Source: UBA4658 sp002405485 (GTDB lineage: Bacteria; Planctomycetota; Phycisphaerae; Phycisphaerales; UBA1924). From it: 30,808 nt of DNA. The notes under the pieces are model-generated. The model did no database searches. It was not told the origin of the DNA and saw only the letters and a program-made list of their open reading frames with translations. The stretch covers positions 1 to 30,808 of the forward strand of contig DAISGC010000048.1 in the NCBI GenBank assembly GCA_036823255.1, given 5' to 3'. This document shows, one piece after another, positions 17,348 through 24,857 of the stretch (position 1 is its first letter; every line of letters starts with the position of its first letter). A program made the position numbers and the translations under genes.

Positions 17348-18526
17348 TCATGCGGAAAAGAGATCGGGACGGGCGTGTACGGATGGTCGGCGGCGCGAAC
17401 GATTCTTGGATGCCGGAGCCGGGGTCATCGCCGCTCCCTCGTGATCGAGCAGGCGCCGCTTCCGCCACACGCCCCCTGCGTAGCCAGTGAGGTCCCCCGC
17501 GGAGCCGATCACACGATGGCACGGCACGAGAATGGCGAGCCGGTTCTCCCCGATGGCCCGGGCCACGGCCCGAACGGCCGAGACACGGCCGATCGCCCCG
17601 GCGACCTGAGCGTATGTGATGGTCGCTCCAGCCTCGATGGATCCGAGCACGCGCCACACGTCCTCCTGGAACGGCGAGCCAGGCATGTGCAGGGGCACTG
17701 AGAAGCCTGCCCGGGGATCCGTGAAATAGGCGTCGAGCTCGCGCTGCAGCTTCCGCAGGTGCGGGTGACTGCCAGGGACGATCGGACGACCCAGGCGCAC
17801 GCGCAGCGAGCGCACCTGCTCGGCGAGGGCTCGACGATCGACGAACTCAAGCATGCACACTCCCCGCTCGCTCGCGGCGGCGAGCATCGGACCCAGCGGG
17901 GTGTCGAGCCACGTGGCCACGATCGGCTCAGCACCGTCGCGGGCCGCCCGCATGGGCGTTGCACCAAACACCTCGGCGACCGCCTTGCGAAACCCGCTCT
18001 CGGACCGGAACCCGCTGCGCATCGCCACCGTTGAGACGCGCTGACCCTCGCGGATCCACCGCAGCGCACATCCGAGCAGGCGGGCCCGGACGAGCGCGGG
18101 AAGCGTGGCCCCGAGGCGGGCTTTGAAGTATCGTGACGCCGTCGCGGGATCCACGCCGAGCGCTCGCACCTCGCTCTTGGTGATCGGGCGCTCCGGCGAG
18201 TGTTCCAGTCGATCAAGCAGGGACTGGGCCCAGTCCGGGTGCCTTACGCCCGCGTGCATCGGACGGCAGCGCCGACACGGCCGATACCCCGCCTGCATCG
18301 CGCCGGTCGCCGACGCGAAGAACTCGCAGTTGGTCCGCAGGGGCGTGCGGGCCGGACACCCTGGACGGCAGAAGATGCCGGTGGTCCGGACGCCAACGTA
18401 GAACACCCCGACGAAGCCCTCATCGCGAGCGGCCAGGGCGGCGTACATCGACGCGGCGTCTGGAAGCGTGGCATCAATGGGTGCGGCCGTCTTCGCACCG
18501 GGGGCGTGTCGGGTCGTTGCGAGCAT
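17348..18526 (-). CDS. ada: Ada: methylphosphotriester/O6-alkylguanine DNA methyltransferase and AraC-type activator
   Basis: This 392-aa suicide repair protein and regulator of the adaptive response to alkylation has all three expected parts. The N-terminal zinc domain has the Cys cluster FCRPGCPAR (Cys53 and Cys57) and YRPCRRC (Cys83 and Cys86); Cys53 corresponds to the phosphotriester acceptor Cys38 of E. coli Ada. An AraC-type HTH follows at about 110-205 (ATASRYFKARLG; VSTVAMRSGFRSESGFRKAV). The C-terminal methyltransferase has FQEDVWRVLGSI, GRVSAVRAVARAIGEN and LVPCHRVIG, with acceptor Cys336. The Arg/Ser-rich tail of about 25 residues after the domain is extra. ATG 18526 is the only reasonable start. 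I did not find a clear Ada box. Confidence 0.95.
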   Translation of the reverse strand: MLATTRHAPGAKTAAPIDATLPDAASMYAALAARDEGFVGVFYVGVRTTGIFCRPGCPARTPLRTNCEFFASATGAMQAGYRPCRRCRPMHAGVRHPDWAQSLLDRLEHSPERPITKSEVRALGVDPATASRYFKARLGATLPALVRARLLGCALRWIREGQRVSTVAMRSGFRSESGFRKAVAEVFGATPMRAARDGAEPIVATWLDTPLGPMLAAASERGVCMLEFVDRRALAEQVRSLRVRLGRPIVPGSHPHLRKLQRELDAYFTDPRAGFSVPLHMPGSPFQEDVWRVLGSIEAGATITYAQVAGAIGRVSAVRAVARAIGENRLAILVPCHRVIGSAGDLTGYAGGVWRKRRLLDHEGAAMTPAPASKNRSRRRPSVHARPDLFSA

Positions 18527-18626
18527 GGCGATAGTGTGGCGGGGGATCCGCCCGCCGCCACCGCGCCACTGACGCCAATGTCAAGTTCTCCAGGCGATCG
18601 GGAACCCGGGTTCGGGACAACGCGCC

Positions 18627-19016
18627 TCACGCGGCTCGGGGACCGGGGTCGTCGGCGGGGACGGGAAACTTGAGACACTCGCCGGCGTCGCGCTCGAACT
18701 GATCCAGGCGGGACTGCATGCGATCAAGCGTCCGCTCGATCCCGCGAACCAGTTCATCGGTGCGCGTGACCCGTGCCGCCGGGTCGTCGGCGTGCAACCG
18801 GGCGATCACGCCCGAGTCTCCATCGGCAAGCCGATCGTCCAGCGGAGTCGTGAACGGGCCGCCCTGAACCTTGGCCCCGACAAGCCGGGTGCGTGCCGCG
18901 GCCAGCGCCGCGGGGAACGGGATGATGCGGACCTCGCCCGCCGCTCCGTCCACGGAGCGCGAGTGCGTCGGTCGCGTGGGAGAGGTGTCGCTTTGCAGTC
19001 GAAGCTTGGTGGGCAT
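18627..19016 (-). CDS. Hypothetical protein, unknown family
   Basis: The protein is 129 aa, starting MPTKLRLQSDTSPTRP, with GGAGG 8 bases before the ATG at 19016. It contains VRIIPFPAALAAARTRLVG, then an acidic middle and an amphipathic helical C-terminal part (ELVRGIERTLDRMQSRLDQFERDAGECL) that could form a short coiled coil. No signal peptide or membrane segment is seen. The composition and the good ribosome site support it as real. It lies 100 bases upstream of ada on the same strand. I do not recognise it. Confidence 0.6.
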   Translation of the reverse strand: MPTKLRLQSDTSPTRPTHSRSVDGAAGEVRIIPFPAALAAARTRLVGAKVQGGPFTTPLDDRLADGDSGVIARLHADDPAARVTRTDELVRGIERTLDRMQSRLDQFERDAGECLKFPVPADDPGPRAA

Positions 19017-19421
19017 GGGTTGTTCCTCCGTCGCTCGAAAGCGAACCGAGTCGATCCATCGGTATGGATGACAAACACCATGGGCGTGTGCCTTCATCTG
19101 CTCTCGGGTCAAGGGTCTTCCTTGCCCTGAGAAACGACACAACTTCCGCAAGACACCCGGTCGCGGCCCGAGAACCTGCGCGCCGGCGACCAAGGTCCGA
19201 TTCGACTCTGCCGAAAACACGGACCTTGCCGGGCACACGATCGGCGGTCCGCTCCCGAAAACGGACATTCGATCTGAGCGCGAAACCTCGCGAAGTCGGC
19301 CGGCGTCTTGCCTCCGCGCCACGATCCGCGAGCGTTCGGGCGACTCCGACAACGACGCGGCCCCCGTGAATCACGAGGGCCGCGGGCAAATCTGGGATGG
19401 CGAATCGCACTCAACGTGCGA
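19017..19421. other. Intergenic region, about 400 bases
   Basis: No convincing gene lies here; the open frames are Arg/Ser/Thr-rich and look like chance. It should carry the promoter of the leftward 129-aa gene. Its right part holds the terminator-like hairpin of the next gene. AAAACGGAC and GAAAACACGGAC occur as loose direct repeats near 19205 and 19257. Confidence 0.4.
19357..19383 (-). terminator. Hairpin downstream of GC-dockerin gene
   Basis: GCGGCCC/GGGCCGC plus inner CGTG/CACG, with one C-A mismatch and a small AAT loop, form a strong 11-bp stem 39 bases after the stop of the 534-aa gene on the minus strand. No T-tract follows. Confidence 0.55.
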
Positions 19422-21026
19422 TCACGGGCACCCGGCAAACCACGCGTTCAGGAACGCGAAGATGTCGGCGGGGTCCAGCGTGCCGGAGAGGTCATAGTCG
19501 GTTCGCGTCTCGCCGGCGAACCAGGCGTTGATGAAGTCGAACACGTCGGCGGCGGTCACGCCGTCCACGCCGTTGAAGTCCGCCGGGCAGGCCGGGGGCT
19601 GGCTCGGCACATCGACCCCGGCGACCTCGAGGATGTTGGAATCGCCGGCGTTGATCGCCGGAGCAAAGAGCCCGAGGCGGACGCTCCCGGTGGTGGGCGG
19701 GCGGTTAGAGACGAACCGGAAGTTGTACGTGTTGGACCAGCGGATGGCGTTGGCCATGGCGTTGGTCTCAAAGGCGTCGGTGTTGAACATGATGCCCGCG
19801 CCCTGGGTGCTCACCGCCCACTTGACTTGGCTGTAGGACTCGCCCGAGTGCTGCTCGGTGCCGCGCATGTCGGCCTCGGTGATCTCCACCGCCGGAGAGT
19901 CGGCCTTGGGCACCATGAACGAGGAGGCGGCCCGGGCCGAGTTCATGTTCAGCACCGCGTACTCATACTGCCACGTGCCGTTCCCGCGATCGGTCACCTT
20001 GCTTCCGACATAGAAGCGGCCATCGTTCGGGGCGTCGGCGAAGACGAGCTTGACCGTCGGATCGAGCTGCTTCCACGCCTCGATCGCCGGCTTCATCGGG
20101 ACCGTCAGGAATCCCGCACCGGTCGAGAAGCTCAGCCCATAGGCCTGCTCGGCGGTGCAGATGTTCGAACCCGAACTCGCCGTCGGCGCGACCAGGTTGC
20201 CGACGTTCAGCCGACGATAGGAATAGTTGTTGTACCGCTGGCCCGGCCACTCGTCGGTCATGACATACACGATCTCGGAGATGTAGATCGCGCCCTGCGG
20301 GTTGTTGACCGCGTCGAATCGCGGATAGTTCAGCGGATCCAGGTCGCTCTTGCGGACCAGCAGTCGCTTGTTCAGGCAGGCGACCGTGTTGCTCCCGTTC
20401 TTGATGTACGGATACGGGAACTGCCCGGTCCAGGGATTGACCTCCGACCGCGGCCCGAGATACCCCTGTCCGCCGTTGAGCGACGCGGTGTACGTGTCGG
20501 TTGCGCGCCCGGCGCCGAGCCAGTCACAGCCAGACATGCCGCTGAAGCCCGGCGGGTTGTAATCGGTGCGACAGCCGGTGATGCCCGGAGGATTGCCGCC
20601 AACGTTCAGGCACCCCTGCTGCCCGCCGCTGCTCGCACCCGAGGAGCAGCTATCCGCGGCGCAGAAGCCGTGCTTCAGCCAACCGGAACCGATCTGCTCG
20701 AAGCGGCCGTTGAAGATGCGATAGATCTGACCGCCGATGACCGGGTGCTGATTCTGATAGGTCCCCGCGTCGATCCAGATCGCCGGCGCGGCGCCGATGT
20801 TGCAGGAATCGGATCCGATGGCGTAGGAAGCGATTCCGCCCGATGCGCCGTAGTTCAGCACGGCGCTGGAGCCCGTTGCGTCATACGACCCGCCGACGCT
20901 GGAGACGATGATGTCCGGAAACGCCCCAGCCCGAGGCCCGAAGGCCGCCTGCCCAAACGCCGACCCGGCGCAGACGCCGAGTGCCAGCACGCCGACGACC
21001 GACCAACGAGCGCTCCGCATCGCCAT
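19422..21026 (-). CDS. Secreted protein with C-terminal GC-type dockerin-like module
   Basis: This 534-aa exported protein has a Sec signal peptide (RWSVVGVLALGVCAGSAFGQ, cleavage near residue 26). The body of about 450 residues is rich in Gly, Asn, Ser and aromatics, with paired cysteines around residues 120-160. It contains WLKHGFCAADSC, QQGCLNVGG and VYVMTDEWPGQRY; I do not recognise an enzyme. The last 55 residues are a dockerin-like tandem: CPADFNGVDGVTAADVFDFI, NAWFAGE, then DYDLSGTLDPADIFAFL and NAWFAGCP. Each half has a Ca-loop-type D-x-N/D-x-D/S-G pattern. ATG 21026 follows GGAGG by 4 bases; ATG 21020 (10 bases) and 21044 are alternatives. Likely surface-attached through the C-terminal module. 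Confidence 0.82.
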   Translation of the reverse strand: MAMRSARWSVVGVLALGVCAGSAFGQAAFGPRAGAFPDIIVSSVGGSYDATGSSAVLNYGASGGIASYAIGSDSCNIGAAPAIWIDAGTYQNQHPVIGGQIYRIFNGRFEQIGSGWLKHGFCAADSCSSGASSGGQQGCLNVGGNPPGITGCRTDYNPPGFSGMSGCDWLGAGRATDTYTASLNGGQGYLGPRSEVNPWTGQFPYPYIKNGSNTVACLNKRLLVRKSDLDPLNYPRFDAVNNPQGAIYISEIVYVMTDEWPGQRYNNYSYRRLNVGNLVAPTASSGSNICTAEQAYGLSFSTGAGFLTVPMKPAIEAWKQLDPTVKLVFADAPNDGRFYVGSKVTDRGNGTWQYEYAVLNMNSARAASSFMVPKADSPAVEITEADMRGTEQHSGESYSQVKWAVSTQGAGIMFNTDAFETNAMANAIRWSNTYNFRFVSNRPPTTGSVRLGLFAPAINAGDSNILEVAGVDVPSQPPACPADFNGVDGVTAADVFDFINAWFAGETRTDYDLSGTLDPADIFAFLNAWFAGCP

Positions 21027-21320
21027 GATGCCTCCATTCTGCATGTTGCCGACCTGTCCCTACCGCGCCAGGAACTGGCGCTCATGAACCCGAGTGGGCC
21101 GAAGCTGATACGGAGCTGGGCCGAGAATCGATCCAGCATGCCGACAATCTGCTCTAGTTTGCCATGATCGGGTCAGACGTCAAGTCCCCCCTTGGAATCC
21201 ACGCCAGTGTTTACCCTGGCTTTGGTGCGTGATGCCGGGGATCCGATGAGCGGATGCATGCCGATCCGGGAAGGTCGGTGTGGCGGGGGCACGCCGAGGA
21301 GTTCCGCTACGATCGGGGGC

Positions 21321-21542
21321 GTGGACGCCTTCAACCTCATCGTCGGCGGATTTCTGCTGGTGGTCGGCAGCGTGATCGCCATCTGGTGGTGGCGGCTGGC
21401 CCGGACCATCGCCCCCTATCAGGACGAGGCCGAAGCCGAGAGCACCCGAAAATCCAAGCTTGACGACGCCGAGGTGGTCATCATTCAGCCCCCTGCGGGC
21501 GGCCCGCCCTCGGACCGGGCCGGCCCGGGAAAGGCGGGCTGA
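21321..21542 (+). CDS. Small single-pass membrane protein
   Basis: This 73-aa protein starts at GTG 21321, close behind a run of G. It has one hydrophobic helix at about residues 5-24 (NLIVGGFLLVVGSVIAIWWW), then RLARTIAPYQDEAEAES and a charged, Pro/Gly-rich tail. The reading frame extends upstream to about 21192, with ATGs at 21246 and 21258, so the start is uncertain; the helix argues for a short form. Its stop is 6 bases before the GTG of truA, suggesting translational coupling. Function unknown. Confidence 0.55.
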   Translation: MDAFNLIVGGFLLVVGSVIAIWWWRLARTIAPYQDEAEAESTRKSKLDDAEVVIIQPPAGGPPSDRAGPGKAG

Positions 21543-21548
21543 TCGGCC

Positions 21549-22514
21549 GTGCCCAGGTTCGCGCTCACGCTGGCGTATGAGGGGACGGGGTTCTGCGGCT
21601 GGCAGCGGCAGCTTCCGCACGAGGATGCTGTCACTGGCGCGCCTCGGCTGCTCGCCGCCGACCCGATCGAGGGTTCGGCCACCGTTTCGGAGAATCCGTC
21701 GGAGATCGAGGAAGATCGCCCGAGGGTCGAGCTCAGGACGGTGCAGGGGGTGGTCGAGCGGGCCGTGCGGGGCGTGGTCCGCGAGCCGGTGAGCGTGATG
21801 GGCGCGAGCCGGACCGATGCCGGGGTGCACGCCCGGGGGCAGGTCGCGGCGTTCACGTGCTCGGACACGGGCGGTCGAACCGGGGGCTGGCCGGCGGATC
21901 GCGGAACGGTGCCGCTCATGCGGGCCATCAACTCGCGCTTGCCGGAGGACGTGCTGGTGCTCGACGCCCGGATCGTGGACGCGGACTTTGATCCGATCTT
22001 CGGGGCCGAGCGCAAGGCGTACTCGTACACGATCTGGAACGCGCCCATGCGCTCGCTGTGGGAACGGCGAACCGCGTTGCACATCTATGACGCGCTCGAT
22101 GTTGACGCCATGCATGCCGCCGCACAGAGACTCGTCGGCGAACATGACTTTGCCGGGTTCGCCGCGGCTGGACATGGCCGAAAGACCACGGTGCGGACGG
22201 TCTTCTCGTGCTCCGTGCGGGTGATCAACGAGGAGCATCGGACACACCACAACCTGCATGCGGAGCATGGAGGTCCACAGACCTCTCTCAACCACGCCGC
22301 CGCCGGCACACGCATCGTGATCGACATCTGCGGCAGCGGGTTTCTGTGGAACATGGTCCGGATCATCGGGGGCACGCTCGTCGAAGTCGGGCGCGGCCGG
22401 ATGGACGCCGCCCGCATCGACGAGGCCCTGCGCAGCGGGGATCGTCGCCTGGCCGGGCCGACGCTGCCGCCGCATGGGCTGTGCCTGGAGTGGATCAGAT
22501 ACCCGTCGCTCTGA
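21549..22514 (+). CDS. truA: tRNA pseudouridine(38-40) synthase
   Basis: This 321-aa enzyme isomerises uridines 38-40 in the anticodon stem-loop of tRNAs. FALTLAYEGTGFCGWQRQ opens the fold. GASRTDAGVHARGQVA contains the catalytic aspartate, computed as Asp90. ERKAYSYTIWN, GEHDFAGFAAAG, and GSGFLWNMVRIIGGTLVEVG are conserved. It is about 50 residues longer than E. coli TruA because of two insertions: one acidic at about 20-55, which moves the catalytic Asp from position 60 to 90, and one His-rich at about 222-246. The start is GTG 21549, six bases after the preceding stop, with a purine-rich site (GGAAAGG/GGCGGG) upstream. Confidence 0.95.
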   Translation: MPRFALTLAYEGTGFCGWQRQLPHEDAVTGAPRLLAADPIEGSATVSENPSEIEEDRPRVELRTVQGVVERAVRGVVREPVSVMGASRTDAGVHARGQVAAFTCSDTGGRTGGWPADRGTVPLMRAINSRLPEDVLVLDARIVDADFDPIFGAERKAYSYTIWNAPMRSLWERRTALHIYDALDVDAMHAAAQRLVGEHDFAGFAAAGHGRKTTVRTVFSCSVRVINEEHRTHHNLHAEHGGPQTSLNHAAAGTRIVIDICGSGFLWNMVRIIGGTLVEVGRGRMDAARIDEALRSGDRRLAGPTLPPHGLCLEWIRYPSL

Positions 22515-22554
22515 GATCGAGCGAGACACGATCGCGCCGCCCCGTTCCGGGGGA

Positions 22555-22617
22555 CACTGAACTCAGTGACATCCATTTGTCACAGCAACTCTGTGTTTTC
22601 TTTCGTTTTTTTTTTTT
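22555..22617 (+). terminator. Nested inverted repeats with T12 tract after truA
   Basis: Three short inverted repeats follow each other: CACTGA-AC-TCAGTG (22555-22568), TGACA/TGTCA (22567-22582) and CACAG/CTGTG (22581-22595). The last is directly followed by TTTTCTTTCG and an unbroken run of 12 T (22606-22617). This is the clearest intrinsic-terminator layout in the window. A TTGACA hexamer starts at 22616, at the edge of the T-run, and could be a -35 element for the next gene; no good -10 at normal spacing was found. Confidence 0.6.
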
Positions 22618-22655
22618 GACATTCGCAGCATCTCTCTTGTCGGTATGTTGAGAGC

Positions 22656-23888
22656 ATGGGCGGCATTCGAACGAACGTACTTGTCTTTGACATGATCGCA
22701 GAGTGGGCGTGCTTGCCGAGCCTACCCAGAGGGTGTCGTCCCACCCTTGCGATGTTGGTCGCGGCGGCGTTCTGCGGACAAGTCATCGCCCAGCCGGCGA
22801 ACTCACAGAGCCCCGGCACCGCGGTCACGCCGGCTCAAGTCAAGTCATGGCTTGACGCCGAAGCCAAGTCCGCAGCGGAGCCGTACACCTTTGGGCAGTA
22901 TTCGATCGCGTGGCGCTACGAAGACCTCAACGCACTCACCCCCGAGGAAGTCGCAGCGCTTCGCGCGGAAGTCGCCGCACACCCGGAACACCCACGACTT
23001 CAGGAACTGAACACCATCGACCGCCAACTTCGCGGCGAGAAGATCACGATGTCGTTCGAGTTCTTTGCCGATGGGAAGGATCGCTTTCGATACAACCTGA
23101 CGGCTGGAAACTACTTCACCGACCTTGTCTACGTCCCCGGTCGCTCCTGGAGCATGAACAGCCAGGAGGTCGCCGTGTTTGACCCGGTCGCCGCGGCTCA
23201 ATCATCTGATGAGCGGCAGGCGCCGCTGCTGATGCTTCCGACAATCCGTGCCGATCTCGATCAGATGTTCCATGGCGGCATCGGCGGTTTCATTGGCACT
23301 CTGAAACTGACCATGGAAGAACCACTCATCGAAGGGGATCGATGGAAGATGATTGGCTGGAGTAGGCCCAAGGGACACGAGATTCGTTACGAGATCACCG
23401 GCCGCTGGGATCACGGCGACAACCGGGGGTTTGTCGAGTCCGCGTTCCTCGTCACGCGCACCTTTGCTCCAGAGACCGTGGGCACTGGCCATCGGTTCGG
23501 CGACTGGAAGAAAGACCCCGCGATCGGGCGCTGGGTGGCGCACCGTATTGAACACGTCAAGCCCGGAAACCGGGTGTCGCGTGTGGCGTACTTTGAGGGT
23601 GCCAAGCCCTTTCCGGCGGGCGGCTTCGATGCCGTCACCCGAACGCCGGTCGAAGGCGGAACGGACATCATCCGCGGCCCGGTCAAGGCCACCATGTTCG
23701 TTGATCTCAATACCGGCAAGGGAACAGAGATCACGCCGAGCGGTGAGCGCAAGCCGCTCAAAGTCGTCCCGGCGGAACGTCCCGCGTCCTGGCTCACTCT
23801 CAGAACCGTCGGCTGGGTCACGCTTGGCGTGCTGCTCATCGCGGCGATCGTGCTTCGCGTCCGAGGCCGATCAAATGCACAGGTCTAG
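22656..23888 (+). CDS. Exported protein with C-terminal membrane anchor, unknown family
   Basis: The protein is 410 aa. An N-terminal hydrophobic segment (LAMLVAAAFCGQVIAQ, about residues 31-46) ends in a plausible signal-peptidase site, and the leader before it is unusually long from ATG 22656; ATG 22692 would shorten it. The exported body of about 320 residues has alternating strands (KITMSFEFFADGKDRFRYNLT, HEIRYEITGRWDH, NRVSRVAYFEGAKPF) reminiscent of an outer-membrane-lipoprotein-sorting-like beta sheet, but I cannot assign a family. A C-terminal helix (TLGVLLIAAIVLRVRGR, about 386-404) should anchor it, leaving a short basic cytoplasmic tail. It is the first gene of a four-gene cluster with gaps of 37, 31 and 1 bases. 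Confidence 0.75.
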   Translation: MGGIRTNVLVFDMIAEWACLPSLPRGCRPTLAMLVAAAFCGQVIAQPANSQSPGTAVTPAQVKSWLDAEAKSAAEPYTFGQYSIAWRYEDLNALTPEEVAALRAEVAAHPEHPRLQELNTIDRQLRGEKITMSFEFFADGKDRFRYNLTAGNYFTDLVYVPGRSWSMNSQEVAVFDPVAAAQSSDERQAPLLMLPTIRADLDQMFHGGIGGFIGTLKLTMEEPLIEGDRWKMIGWSRPKGHEIRYEITGRWDHGDNRGFVESAFLVTRTFAPETVGTGHRFGDWKKDPAIGRWVAHRIEHVKPGNRVSRVAYFEGAKPFPAGGFDAVTRTPVEGGTDIIRGPVKATMFVDLNTGKGTEITPSGERKPLKVVPAERPASWLTLRTVGWVTLGVLLIAAIVLRVRGRSNAQV

Positions 23889-23925
23889 TTTTCACCCGAC
23901 TTCTCTTTGCAGGAGATCATGCACC

Positions 23926-24321
23926 ATGTCCACGAGTCACCGGAACGTTCGTCGGCTTCTCGGGTTGGTTGGGGTGGTCGCCGTGACCGCTTTTGCGACC
24001 GGAGCGTGCCTCAAAATCGTAGAGAACCCAGACTGCTGCAAGACCTATTCGATCCCGTGCAGCGACGAGCAAGGCAACTTCTGGTCATGCCAGCAGACCA
24101 TGCTGGGCAGTGGATTCACCATCCAAATGATCGCGCCAGCACCTCTCGGTGCCTCCGGTCAAAGGGAGCAGGGTCCGAACGGAACCTTCCGGGGCGAGTG
24201 CACGCTGATCCGCCGCACCTGCGGGAACTACAAGAACGCTCCGTGCCTGCAACAGCCCCCGATCATCAACGTGTGCCAGGACTCCACGGTGACTGGCGAG
24301 AACTGCGTCGGTGGCCAGTAG
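23926..24321 (+). CDS. Cys-rich exported protein, possible lipoprotein
   Basis: This 131-aa protein has a basic N-terminus and hydrophobic helix (RLLGLVGVVAVTAFATGAC), with Cys28 at a lipobox-like position, although -3 is Thr. The mature part of about 100 residues holds nine more cysteines, including a vicinal pair (DCCK, 37-38) and GEC, RTC, APC, NVC and ENC, a spacing typical of a disulfide-rich fold. AGGAG at 23911-23915 is 10 bases before ATG 23926; an out-of-frame ATG at 23919 is rejected. The frame also runs far upstream inside the preceding gene, which is only a shadow. Position directly before a MauE-like gene suggests a thiol-dependent role. Family not recognised. Confidence 0.72.
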   Translation: MSTSHRNVRRLLGLVGVVAVTAFATGACLKIVENPDCCKTYSIPCSDEQGNFWSCQQTMLGSGFTIQMIAPAPLGASGQREQGPNGTFRGECTLIRRTCGNYKNAPCLQQPPIINVCQDSTVTGENCVGGQ

Positions 24322-24352
24322 CAACTCAACGCGCAGGGCGATCCACAAGGTC

Positions 24353-24856
24353 ATGACTGAAACCGTGCCAATCCGAACCCATCGCTGGCCGAGAGCGGTC
24401 GGGCATGTCCTGCTCTGGCTGGCGATGGGCGTGCTGCTCGTGGCAGGGGTCGGCAAGTTGCTCGATGTGGAGACGTTCGATCGCTCGCTTGTTGCGTGGA
24501 CGGTGATTCCTTCGGACGCGCGGCTCATCGTCGCATGGGGGCTTCCGACCATCGAGGTCTTCCTTGCGCTGGCATGGATGGCGCGATTTCATCGGCGACG
24601 GACGAGTCTTGCGGCTTTGGTCCTGTTGACGAGCATGCTCACGGCCGCGTGCATTCAGCTTTCCACCACCCGGGTGCCATCGTGCGGGTGCTTTGGCGTC
24701 CTTGAGCGTTATCTCACCTTCACCAACGATGGGTGGGTGCTGGTGGCCAAGGGCGGGCTCCTGCTTGGCATGATTCTGCTCGGAAAGTGGCTCACCGAGG
24801 CCGATCTCCCGATGCGCTTTCAATCATTCCACCGTGCAGCCATGAATGGGAGCTGA
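24353..24856 (+). CDS. MauE/DoxX-like redox-associated membrane protein
   Basis: This 167-aa membrane protein has four predicted helices at about residues 15-36, 56-77, 84-104 and 125-148. AGVGKLLDVETFDRSLVAW (about 31-49) and GLPTIEVFLALAWM match the MauE pattern, in which a G-K-L-x-D loop follows helix 1. CGCFG at 111-115, plus Cys100 in helix 3, gives a CXC pair at the membrane edge, a typical redox feature of this group. MauE itself supports disulfide formation in methylamine dehydrogenase, but no methylamine genes are here. ATG 24353 has AAGG 4 bases upstream; a GTG at 24311 would overlap the preceding stop. One base separates its stop from the pseudopilin start, so the two are translationally coupled. 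Confidence 0.82.
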   Translation: MTETVPIRTHRWPRAVGHVLLWLAMGVLLVAGVGKLLDVETFDRSLVAWTVIPSDARLIVAWGLPTIEVFLALAWMARFHRRRTSLAALVLLTSMLTAACIQLSTTRVPSCGCFGVLERYLTFTNDGWVLVAKGGLLLGMILLGKWLTEADLPMRFQSFHRAAMNGS

Positions 24857-24857
24857 G

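Noticed and set aside
19308..21167. 619-aa plus-strand open frame opposite the GC-dockerin gene
   Set aside because: Antisense shadow; the minus strand has signal peptide and dockerin motifs.
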